From positions 1 to 64,000 of the forward strand of contig CAZLMW010000028.1 of assembly GCA_964560875.1 (NCBI GenBank): a stretch of DNA of 64,000 nt, written 5' to 3'. The notes below the pieces were generated by a model. That model saw only the letters and a list, made by a program, of their open reading frames with translations. It did no database searches and was not told where the DNA came from. The position numbers were made by a program, and so were the translations under genes. Shown piece by piece: positions 18,701 through 26,207 of this stretch (positions within the stretch are counted from its first letter, which is position 1; each line of letters starts with the position of its first letter). The stretch comes from CAZLMW01 sp964560875 (GTDB lineage Bacteria; Myxococcota_A; UBA9042).

Positions 18701-19788
18701 TCGGCATCGAACTGCCCGCCAGTGTCGCGTTCGCCGGGATGAACGTCGCGCGCCTGAGCGCCGCGATCCAAAGGCAGGTTGGTTCATCTCAGGCCGGTCC
18801 ATTTCAGGCCGTTCCAACGCGCGACCTGGCCGACGAGCACGCGTGTTTGGTGCCGCTCCGCCCGACCGGTGAACGCCCGCCGCTGTTCATGGTGCATCCC
18901 GCCGCCGGCGTGGTGTTTCCGTTCTTCGAGTTGGCGCGCGCTATGGGCGACGACCAGCCCTTTTATGCGCTGCAGGCCGAGGGGCTCGACGGCAACCGTC
19001 CGCCCGATGTCAGCGTCGAAGCCATGGCGACGCGCTACCTCGCCGCGATCCGCACCGTCCAGCCCGACGGGCCGATCCGCATCGCCGGTTATTCGTTCGG
19101 CTGCTACGTCGCGTTCGAGATGGCGCTGCAGCTGCAAGAGCGTGGCGAGCGAGCGGCGTTCGTCGGCCTCCTCGACGAGAGCGCGCCGCTGGACGGTCAT
19201 CGCCCAAGCATCTCCTTGATGGGGCGGCTCTTCCTGGGCCGCGCCGGCAGCACCTTTCGGCGTCACCTCCACGACTACCTGTACCTCGCGGGCGGCGATC
19301 GCCAGAGCAACGGAGGCAGCGGCCACAACGGTAGCAGCGGCAGCAGCGGCAGCAGCGGCGACACACGCACCACGGGCAGGTGGAATCGCTTCCTGGAGCG
19401 CTCGACGATGGCGGCGCTGCTGCCCGACGAAGCGCGCGACGGCGCTGTCGGTGACGCGGCTATGGCGGCGATGTTTCGGCTCTTTGTGTTGCACACACAG
19501 TTGTGCTTTTCGTACCAACCGCGCGGCAACATCGCCTGCCACGCGACGCTTTTTCTCAGCGATTGGACCGTCAAGCGACCGCGGTGGACCGGTCTGGTGC
19601 GCGACCCAACCCTCGGCTGGGGCAAACTCGTTGATGGAGGTGTGCGGACGCGCCGCGTAACCGGCGATCATCTCGCTATTGTACGGCGCCCGCACGTTGA
19701 TACTCTGGCGCGGCAACTTCGACTCGAACTCGACCGGCGCACGGACAGCTCGCGTGTCCGCGGCGTCGCTGATCCCGCACCGCCCTGA
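15787..19788 (+). CDS. Type I polyketide synthase, KS-AT-ACP-TE
   Basis: 1333 residues from GTG 15787, preceded by GAGG and overlapping the NRPS stop by 8 bp. KS: TACSTS with Cys187, EAHGTGTALGDP with His323 and KTNIGH with His363, all intact. AT: GHSIGEY with Ser648, but the N-terminal GQGSQ-type motif is degenerate (FGPQGGL) and the specificity site reads AAPH rather than HAFH or YASH. ACP: ALGADSL with Ser958. Type I thioesterase: GYSFGCY with Ser1103 and GDHLAIV with His1295, with a Gly/Ser-rich insert of about 20 residues near 1177-1197. There is no DH, ER or KR. It would accept the NRPS-bound chain, add one unit and release the product. The acidic N-terminus (EIDPEYDDLDDAL) may dock with the basic NRPS C-terminus. 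An in-frame TTG at 15754 is less likely. Confidence 0.93.
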   Translation: MVEIDPEYDDLDDALQSAIAVVGIGCYLPGAPDVDAFWKLLVDGKSAATRFSAEQLSAAGISEKTIANPAFVPVRACVDDPLLFDAGFFAMRPAEAARTDPQHRIFLQTAWHALEDAGCDPATFDGPIGVYAGCNPSSYRHVAGASTGVLDGDVVASAIAVEPDYLATRVAYKLNLRGPALDVQTACSTSLVAVQLAVQSLLAGQCDLALAGGVAVAIPGAGGHFHGPGSVMSSDGTCRAFDAAADGCFSGDGAGIVALRRLDDALAAGDPIRAIIRGAATNNDGSAKIGYTAPSIDGQADVIDVALALADVDADSVGMIEAHGTGTALGDPIEVAALRRAFAETTDRRGFCALGAVKTNIGHLGAAAGVAGLIKAVLAVQHARIPPSLNFQTANPQLELATSPFYVPTELCEWPAVLQPRRAGVSSFGVGGTNAHVVIEQAPPSSAQSESSLSSPRRTATTGADVFTLTAKTASALDATARRLAHHLDSSAAAGNAPGLDDIGATLGRRAVFSHRRTVVAADHTSLIAGLQRSRDGIFFDGIAASSPPAWVFAFGPQGGLRRGMGHGLAQIDKVFATALHEGLTAFSDHTGTDLRPYIDVTRSCELDAGAPIIEQQIATPITFAIGRALATWWRSRGVSPAAWIGHSIGEYIAGHLTGAFSLDAIARLLAVRGRAIATLPAGAAMICPVSAAVIAPLLSDDVFIAVDNGAVGVMVAGAPSAIARFADRAEREGIVGRRFAIPAAPHCPLMEPILPAVLDVAATMELSVPTEPLFSCRLGAELDATNAVDPDHWARVSTDPVRFGAALGATVAAIGKDRRAALIELGSPRSIVPLSGAVSPPLQCLPSLPTFDHAAATDPTAASRFAALTDAARWNVGGRDRPAVPEGRVVSLPGYAFDLLSHGRLVAAPTAQSPPANSRDSAPNASIEDRVAAIAAELIGVARVEPTDDFFALGADSLVTLRLVARVQREFGIELPASVAFAGMNVARLSAAIQRQVGSSQAGPFQAVPTRDLADEHACLVPLRPTGERPPLFMVHPAAGVVFPFFELARAMGDDQPFYALQAEGLDGNRPPDVSVEAMATRYLAAIRTVQPDGPIRIAGYSFGCYVAFEMALQLQERGERAAFVGLLDESAPLDGHRPSISLMGRLFLGRAGSTFRRHLHDYLYLAGGDRQSNGGSGHNGSSGSSGSSGDTRTTGRWNRFLERSTMAALLPDEARDGAVGDAAMAAMFRLFVLHTQLCFSYQPRGNIACHATLFLSDWTVKRPRWTGLVRDPTLGWGKLVDGGVRTRRVTGDHLAIVRRPHVDTLARQLRLELDRRTDSSRVRGVADPAPP

Positions 19789-19803
19789 CCACGGGAGGCG
19801 ACG

Positions 19804-22800
19804 ATGCTTGACCTGCCTCGTTATTCGCTCGACGCGCGCCTGTACGACAGCGCGCTCTCCACCGTCTGGCGCGGCACCCGCAAGGCCGATGGCAAGTCGG
19901 TGATCATCAAGTACCTGTCGGTCGACCAACCGGGTTCGCACGACCTCGCTCGCTACGGGTACGCCGCGGAAATCGCTGGTTCGCTCAACGTGAGCGGGCT
20001 CAACAAGCTGCTCGATACGACGGTGGTCGACGGTCGCCCGATCCACGTTTATGACGACATCGGCGCGGTCTCGCTCGCGTCCTGCCTCGCCGCCGGTGAC
20101 CTCGACATGGTCACCACGACGCGCATCGCCACGCGCATCGCCGAGATCCTGCAAGAACTGCACGCCGACCGCGTCATCCACAACGATATCAACCCCTCCA
20201 ACATCATCTACAACGCCCAAACGGGAGTCGTGGAGATCATCGACCTCGACGTTGCGTCCCGGCTGCGGCGCCGCGACGTCACCAGCGACGTGGGCGGCCA
20301 ACTGCGTGGCACCTTGCGCTACATGGCGCCCGAACAGACCGGCCGCATGAACCGCCCCGTCGACTACCGCGCCGATCTCTACGGGTTTGGCGCCACGCTG
20401 TACGAGCTGCTGACCGGCGAGCCACCGTTCGCCATGACCGAACCGCTCGCGCTCGTGCACGCCCACATCGCCCAGATCCCCAAGTCGCCGTCGTCGCGCA
20501 ACAAGGACATTCCCGCTCAGTTGTCCGCCATCGTCCTCAAGCTGCTCGAAAAGAACCCGGCCGACCGCTACCAAAGCGCCCGCGCCGTCGCCGCCGACCT
20601 CGCCCGCTGCGTGCAGGAACTCGACCACCACGGCGCCGTCTCCGAATTCGCGCTCGCCGTCGGCGATCATTCGCCCTGGTTTGTGCCGTCCGACAAGCTG
20701 TACGGCCGTGACGAAGAGCTCGCGGCCTTGACCGCCGCGTTCCATTCCGCCGCCGAAGGTTCGGTCGGCTGCGCGATAGTCAGCGGCTTCAGCGGCGTCG
20801 GTAAGTCTCGGCTCGTCGGCGAATTGCGGCCCGAAATCGCGCTGCGCAAGGGCCGCTTCGTCACCGCCAAGTACGACCCCATCGGCCACGCACCGAACGC
20901 CGCGATCGCCGCCGTGCTCGGTCAACTCGTCGGCAATATCCTCGCCGAATCCGACGACCGCCTCGAGCTGTGGCGCAACCGCATCACCGTCGCGCTTGGC
21001 GGCAAGGGACGCGCGCTGCAATCCCTCGTGCCCGACCTCACCTTGCTTATTGGCGAACAACCACCGCTGCAGCCCCTTCAACCCGCCGAATCTGTCGGCC
21101 GCTTCCGCAACGCGACCGTCGACTTCGTGCGCGCGCTGTGCATCCCCGCCTCGCCGGTCGTGATGTTCCTCGACGACCTGCAATGGGCCGACGCCGGGAC
21201 GCTGCAAATCATCACGCAGATCCTCACCGATCCCACCATGGACAACCTCCTGTTCGTCGGCTCCTATCGCGACAACGAGCTCGACAACGCGCCCCTGCTC
21301 GCCGCCTGGCTGGACGGGTTCAAGGACGCGGGCATCGTAGCGGCCGAGGTCGCCGTCAAGCCGTTGGATCGCAACGCGCTCGGTCAATACGTCGCCGATT
21401 CGCTGCACAACACCGTCGCCAACGTCGCCGCGTTGACCGAGGTCATCCACTCGCGAACCCACGGCAACCCGTACGACACCGAGCAGCTATTCGCCGAGCT
21501 CGTCAACCGTGGGGCCCTGTCGTTCAGCGAGGAGCGCGGCGTCTGGCTGTGCGACCTCGACTCGGTGCGCAATGTCGCCGTCAGCGATGAAGTGGCCGAA
21601 CTCATCACCCGCCGTATCGCCGCGATGCCCGAAGCGAGCGGTCGGGCACTCGCCGCCGCTGCCTGCATCGGCGATCGGTTCGATATCGCGTTGCTCGCCC
21701 ATGTCCTGGATTGCCGCCCAGCCGAGCTTTCAGGCACGCTATTTCCAGCGCAGCGCGACGAGATGATCGCCCCGGTCGGCGATGCGCTGATGATGATGAC
21801 GCTTCTCGGTGCGCGAGGCGGCGCCATGGTGCGCTTTCGATTCGTCCACGACCGCGTTCGTGAAGCCGCCTACGACCTGATGCCGGCCGACGAACGGGCC
21901 ACGCTGCACGTCAAGATCGGCCGCGAGTTGCGCGACGACCCGATGACGCTCGGGACCGCAGAACACGTCTTTGCGACCGCCGACCAGTTTAACAGCGGGC
22001 GCGCTGCGATCACCGATCCGTCCGATTTGCGCGAGCTCGCCACGCTCAACCTCGACGCCGGAAAGCGCGCGATCGAAGCGCTCGCGTTTGACGCTGCCCA
22101 CGGCTACCTGGAAGCCGGCATCGACGCGCTCGGACCCGGTGGCTGGCAGCAGGACCCCAAGACGTGTTTCGCCCTGTACCGCGATGGCGGGGAGGCCGCG
22201 CTCATGAGCGGCGCATTCGATCGCGCCGACGAGCTCCTCCTCGCCGCGCTCGAACACGCCGTGGCTTTGCCCCAGAAGGTCGATCTCGTGCGCCTGCGCA
22301 TCAGCATGACCGGCCGGGCCTCCCGGTCCCTCGACGCCGCCAACATCGGCTTTGAAGCGTTGGGCCTGTTTGGATTCGAGGCGCCCGCGGACCCCGCAGC
22401 CTGGATGCCGCTCATCGGTGCCGAAGCCGGCGCGATCGGGCAAAAACTCGCCGGCCGCGACGTCGCGTCGCTGGCCGAGCTGCCGCCGATGCGCGAACCC
22501 GCTGCGATCCTGCAAAGCGCGCTGCTCGCCGCCCTCGTCGTGCCTGCGTTCGTCGTGCCACACGCCTTTCCGTTCGTGATCATGCGGTTGGTCAACCTGT
22601 CGATCGAGTTTGGAAACTCGCCGTTTTCGGCCCTCGGCTACGTGATGTTCGGGCTGCTTTGCTGCGGCAAGGGCAACTACCGGCAGGGCCGCGCGTTCGG
22701 CGAGCTCGCGTTGACCATCGTGCAGAGGTCGCCCGTCAAATCGCTCGAGTCGCCCGTCGAACACCTCTACGCCAACTTCGTCTGCCACTGGACCGCGCCC

Positions 22801-25041
22801 TACGAGGACGCCGCTGGCCACGCAGACACCGCGCTGATGTCGGGCATCTCGACGGGCAACACCACGTTCGCCGGACTCGCGGCAAACAACGTGCCGTACC
22901 TGTCACTGGCCCGCGGCCAGGCGCTCGACAAACTCGCTGCGGACGCCGACCGCTTCGCCGCGATGGTCAAGAACGTCCTCAAGTACCGCGACGGCATCGC
23001 TGTCTCGCGCGTCTATCGGCACGCGATCGCTGGCCTGCGCGGCGATACTGATCAGCAACTCGCGCTCGAAGCAGAGGGCCTCTCCGCGCCGATCTCGTTC
23101 AACATGCTGCTCGACGGCGTGCGGCTGATGGTCGCGGTGATTTTTGGCGAGATGGACCAGGCCGCGGCGCTGTCCGACAAGGTCGAGGCGGTTGCCGTCC
23201 GCGCCCCCGCACACTTCGTCATCCCCGAGTGGCGCCTGTACCAGTCGGTCGCCATGGCGTCGCTGCATGCCGGCGCCGCAGATGAGGAAAAGGCGCGCAT
23301 CGAGGGGACACTCGCCGGCAACTTGGCGCTGTTCGAGAAATGGGCCGCTTCATGCAGCGCCAACAACGAATGGAAACAGCACCTGGTCGGGGCAGAGCTG
23401 GCCGCCGCCCGGGGCGATTCGTCAGGCGCCGCCGACCTCTTCGACCGCGCAATCTCGGCCGCCCAGTCCGCCGGTCGCGTCAACGGTGAGGCGCTGTGTA
23501 ACGAACGCGCTGCGCGGTTCTTCCTCGCCACCGACCGACCCCGCGTGGCGCGCAGCTACCTCACCGATGCTCACTTCGCTTACGTGCGTTGGGGCGCCGC
23601 CGGCAAGGTCGCCCGGCTGCAAGATGAGTTCCCCGGCGTCCTGCGCACCCGGCGCCGCGGGTTCACCAGCACGGCCACCGGCAGCAGCACAACAGGCACG
23701 GCATCGTCGCTGCTCGACATCCGCACGATCCAAAAAGCGTCCCAGGCCATCTCGACCGAACTGTCGCTCGACGGCGTGCTTCGAACGCTCATCCAGGTGG
23801 CGGTGGAAAGCGCGGGCGCCGAGCGCGGCGTGCTACTGCTGCCCCATGGCGACACGTGGAAGGTCCAGGCGCTGCTGGAGTCGATCGACGAAGACCCGAT
23901 CGTCAACACTGGCCAGCCGCTCGATGAGGCGCCCCTGGCCGGCTCGGTCGTCCGCTACGTCATTCGCTCGGCCAACCGCGCCGTCATCGGCGACGCATCG
24001 TCCAACGACCGCTACCAGAACGACCCATGGGTGGTGCAGCGGAGTCCGCGGTCCATCGCGTGCACTCCGGTTTCGCGTCAGGGCCAGCTCGTCGGCGTCC
24101 TCTATGTCGAGAATCGGCGTGTCACCGATGCATTCACCGACGAACGGTGCGAGGTGCTCGACATGCTGTCGGCGCAGGCCGCGATTTCGCTTAACAACGC
24201 ACAGCTCTATGACCGAACGCAGCGACTCGCCGACTCGATGGCGCGCTTCCTGCCCGAAGAATTCCTGACCCAGCTCGGCCACGACAGCGTGCTGCAGGTG
24301 GAGCTTGGCGACGCAGTTGAACGCGATATGACGGTGCTGTTCTCCGACATTCGCGGCTTCACCACGATCTCCGAAGCGATGACACCGATCGAGATCTTCC
24401 AGTACGTCAACCGCTACCTGCGTCACGTTGGGCCGGTGATTCGGCGGCACGGCGGCTTCATCGACAAGTACATCGGCGACGCGGTCATGGCCCTGTTTCC
24501 GCACGGCGACGCCGGAGCCGTGCGCGCCGCGATCGGCATGTTGCGCGAGGTTCGGGCCCACAACGAGACGCTCGCCGCGGAGGGCCGGCCCGTCATGCAG
24601 ATCGGCGTCGGTATGCACTTTGGTAACGTCATTCTCGGCACCATGGGAGAGGAACGTCGCATCGACGTGTCGGTTATCTCCGACACGGTCAACACCGCTG
24701 CGCGGCTCGAATCGCTCACCAAGTCGATGGGTGTCGAGCTGATCGTCAGCGGCGACGTGCACCGGCGTCTCGGTCTGCAGTGGGAACATATTCCGCATCG
24801 CTACCTGGGCCACACGGTCTTGCGGGGACGCAGCACGCCGACGCGGTTGTTTGATGTCTTCGCGGCCGACAACGCGGACATGGTCGCAGCCAAGATGGCG
24901 TCCAAGGCCACGTTCGAGGCGGCGGTCAAGCAGGCGGAAAGCGGCGACAAAGCCGGGGCACTCGAGGCGTTTGCAGCCATCGTTGCGGGCAATCCGGCGG
25001 ACACTGCGGCGGCGTCCTACGTCCGACGGTTGTCTGAATAG
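19804..25041 (+). CDS. Ser/Thr kinase-AAA ATPase-GAF-class III adenylate cyclase fusion
   Basis: 1745 residues; strong ribosome binding site (GGGAGG) before ATG 19804, 15 bp after the PKS stop. Protein kinase domain: Lys36, catalytic loop VIHNDINPSN (Asp128; HND instead of HRD), metal site IIDLDVA (Asp147; DLD instead of DFG) and MAPEQTGRMN. The kinase is followed by an AAA/PknK-like signalling ATPase (GFSGVGKS with Lys334; LDDLQWAD), a long helical TPR-like region to about residue 1290, and a GAF domain near 1300-1470. It ends with a class III cyclase with both metal aspartates (Asp1515 in LFSDIRGFT, Asp1559 in YIGDAVM), the purine-selecting Lys in FIDKYIGD and SDTVNTAARLES. Kinase plus ATPase plus output architectures are common in myxobacteria; a cyclase output is less usual. 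It probably regulates or responds to the adjacent pathway. Confidence 0.92.
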   Translation: MLDLPRYSLDARLYDSALSTVWRGTRKADGKSVIIKYLSVDQPGSHDLARYGYAAEIAGSLNVSGLNKLLDTTVVDGRPIHVYDDIGAVSLASCLAAGDLDMVTTTRIATRIAEILQELHADRVIHNDINPSNIIYNAQTGVVEIIDLDVASRLRRRDVTSDVGGQLRGTLRYMAPEQTGRMNRPVDYRADLYGFGATLYELLTGEPPFAMTEPLALVHAHIAQIPKSPSSRNKDIPAQLSAIVLKLLEKNPADRYQSARAVAADLARCVQELDHHGAVSEFALAVGDHSPWFVPSDKLYGRDEELAALTAAFHSAAEGSVGCAIVSGFSGVGKSRLVGELRPEIALRKGRFVTAKYDPIGHAPNAAIAAVLGQLVGNILAESDDRLELWRNRITVALGGKGRALQSLVPDLTLLIGEQPPLQPLQPAESVGRFRNATVDFVRALCIPASPVVMFLDDLQWADAGTLQIITQILTDPTMDNLLFVGSYRDNELDNAPLLAAWLDGFKDAGIVAAEVAVKPLDRNALGQYVADSLHNTVANVAALTEVIHSRTHGNPYDTEQLFAELVNRGALSFSEERGVWLCDLDSVRNVAVSDEVAELITRRIAAMPEASGRALAAAACIGDRFDIALLAHVLDCRPAELSGTLFPAQRDEMIAPVGDALMMMTLLGARGGAMVRFRFVHDRVREAAYDLMPADERATLHVKIGRELRDDPMTLGTAEHVFATADQFNSGRAAITDPSDLRELATLNLDAGKRAIEALAFDAAHGYLEAGIDALGPGGWQQDPKTCFALYRDGGEAALMSGAFDRADELLLAALEHAVALPQKVDLVRLRISMTGRASRSLDAANIGFEALGLFGFEAPADPAAWMPLIGAEAGAIGQKLAGRDVASLAELPPMREPAAILQSALLAALVVPAFVVPHAFPFVIMRLVNLSIEFGNSPFSALGYVMFGLLCCGKGNYRQGRAFGELALTIVQRSPVKSLESPVEHLYANFVCHWTAPYEDAAGHADTALMSGISTGNTTFAGLAANNVPYLSLARGQALDKLAADADRFAAMVKNVLKYRDGIAVSRVYRHAIAGLRGDTDQQLALEAEGLSAPISFNMLLDGVRLMVAVIFGEMDQAAALSDKVEAVAVRAPAHFVIPEWRLYQSVAMASLHAGAADEEKARIEGTLAGNLALFEKWAASCSANNEWKQHLVGAELAAARGDSSGAADLFDRAISAAQSAGRVNGEALCNERAARFFLATDRPRVARSYLTDAHFAYVRWGAAGKVARLQDEFPGVLRTRRRGFTSTATGSSTTGTASSLLDIRTIQKASQAISTELSLDGVLRTLIQVAVESAGAERGVLLLPHGDTWKVQALLESIDEDPIVNTGQPLDEAPLAGSVVRYVIRSANRAVIGDASSNDRYQNDPWVVQRSPRSIACTPVSRQGQLVGVLYVENRRVTDAFTDERCEVLDMLSAQAAISLNNAQLYDRTQRLADSMARFLPEEFLTQLGHDSVLQVELGDAVERDMTVLFSDIRGFTTISEAMTPIEIFQYVNRYLRHVGPVIRRHGGFIDKYIGDAVMALFPHGDAGAVRAAIGMLREVRAHNETLAAEGRPVMQIGVGMHFGNVILGTMGEERRIDVSVISDTVNTAARLESLTKSMGVELIVSGDVHRRLGLQWEHIPHRYLGHTVLRGRSTPTRLFDVFAADNADMVAAKMASKATFEAAVKQAESGDKAGALEAFAAIVAGNPADTAAASYVRRLSE

Positions 25042-25050
25042 GACCTCGCC

Positions 25051-26187
25051 ATGACATCTACGCTCGCTTGGGTCCTGACCCACGACGGCGGTCGGCTTGT
25101 GCTGCAGCAAGCCGCCTGGGAGCTCGGCCCGCTCGGACCGGACGACGTGTTGGTCGAGCCGATCTACGGCTGCTGGGAAGCCAACATGTCGCACGCGCTG
25201 TGCGGCGAACCCATCGACATCTGCAAGGCGCGCAACGAAGCGTCGCTCGTGCTTGGCAACGCAGGCGTCGTCCGCGTGCTGCAAGCCGGCGCGGACGTAA
25301 CGCTCGCGCAAGTCGGCGACTTGTGCCTCGTGTTCGGCAACGCCGCGCCCGATGAGGCCGGCTACATGACCCGCGCGCTCGCTTACGACGCGCCCGGCAC
25401 CATGGGCGTGCTGGCCAAGCGGTCGCGACTGCACCAACGCAATGTCATCCCGATCCCGGCCGCCGCCCCCGGCACCGAGGCGCAGTGGGCCGCGTTTTCG
25501 TTGCGCTACATCACCGCCTGGAGCAACTGGCGCGCCGCTTTGGGATGCTGGCGCCTCGCGATGGGTCACGTGGCCGATGTGCCGGCCCACTGCTGGGGTT
25601 GGGGCGGCGGTGTCGCGTTCGCCGAGCTCCAGTTGGCTGCCCAGCTCGGATCCCGCGCCGTGTTGTTGACCTCCAGCGACAAGCGTGCCGCCAAGATCGA
25701 AGCCGCCGGCATGATCCCCGTTGACCGTCGGCCGTTCGGCGACCTGCGCTATGACCGCGACACCCGCCGGGACCCCGCGCGCCAAGACGCGTTCAAGGTC
25801 AATGAGAAACGATGGCTCGATGCGGTCGGCGAGCGAACCGACGGCCGCGGCGCTTCGATCTTCATCGACAACCTCGGCGGACCGCTGACCCGGGTCACCC
25901 TCAAGGCCCTCGGCCGACAAGGCGTCCTAGCCACCTGTGGCTGGAAGCTCGGGGTCCGCAGCGAATCGATCCGCGCCGCCGAATGCATCGCGCATCACAC
26001 GCACGTCCACACCCACTACGCTCGCTACGATGAGGGGATTGAGGCCGTCCGCTATGCCGCCGAAAACAACTGGCTGCCACCCGCCGACCTGCCGATCTAC
26101 GGCTGGGACGAGATCCCAAGGCTGGCCGCTGACTACGACGCCGGCCGCATTTGCAGCTACTTCCCGCTCTTCGCCGTCGCCGCCTGA
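25051..26187 (+). CDS. Medium-chain dehydrogenase/reductase (zinc-alcohol-dehydrogenase-like)
   Basis: 378 aa, start ATG 25051, nine bp after the cyclase stop. It has the MDR layout: an N-terminal GroES-like lobe (GPLGPDDVLVEPIYGCWEAN) and a Rossmann lobe (CWGWGGGVAFAELQLAAQLG followed by AVLLTSSDKRAAKIEAAG), then IFIDNLGGPLTRVTLKALGRQG. The canonical zinc ligands are not evident, which favours a quinone-oxidoreductase or enoyl-reductase-type activity using NAD(P)H. As the last gene of a tightly spaced series with the NRPS/PKS it may act in trans on the product; the PKS itself has no ER. This is inference from position. The stop TGA is part of an 8-bp hairpin shared with the convergent permease gene. 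Confidence 0.8.
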   Translation: MTSTLAWVLTHDGGRLVLQQAAWELGPLGPDDVLVEPIYGCWEANMSHALCGEPIDICKARNEASLVLGNAGVVRVLQAGADVTLAQVGDLCLVFGNAAPDEAGYMTRALAYDAPGTMGVLAKRSRLHQRNVIPIPAAAPGTEAQWAAFSLRYITAWSNWRAALGCWRLAMGHVADVPAHCWGWGGGVAFAELQLAAQLGSRAVLLTSSDKRAAKIEAAGMIPVDRRPFGDLRYDRDTRRDPARQDAFKVNEKRWLDAVGERTDGRGASIFIDNLGGPLTRVTLKALGRQGVLATCGWKLGVRSESIRAAECIAHHTHVHTHYARYDEGIEAVRYAAENNWLPPADLPIYGWDEIPRLAADYDAGRICSYFPLFAVAA

Positions 26188-26207
26188 TACGTCCGCGTTT
26201 CAGGCGG
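26180..26207. terminator. Bidirectional hairpin formed by two convergent stop codons
   Basis: CCGCCTGA (26180-26187) and TCAGGCGG (26200-26207) form a perfect 8-bp stem with a 12-nt loop. The TGA of the reductase gene is in the left arm and the TGA of the minus-strand permease is in the right arm. There is no T-run, so intrinsic termination strength is uncertain. Confidence 0.5.

Noticed and set aside
18784..21462. Minus-strand frame of 892 codons opposite PKS and kinase genes
   Set aside because: Shadow of the TE and kinase domains, which have intact motifs; the antisense translation is low-complexity and Arg/Gly/Val-rich.
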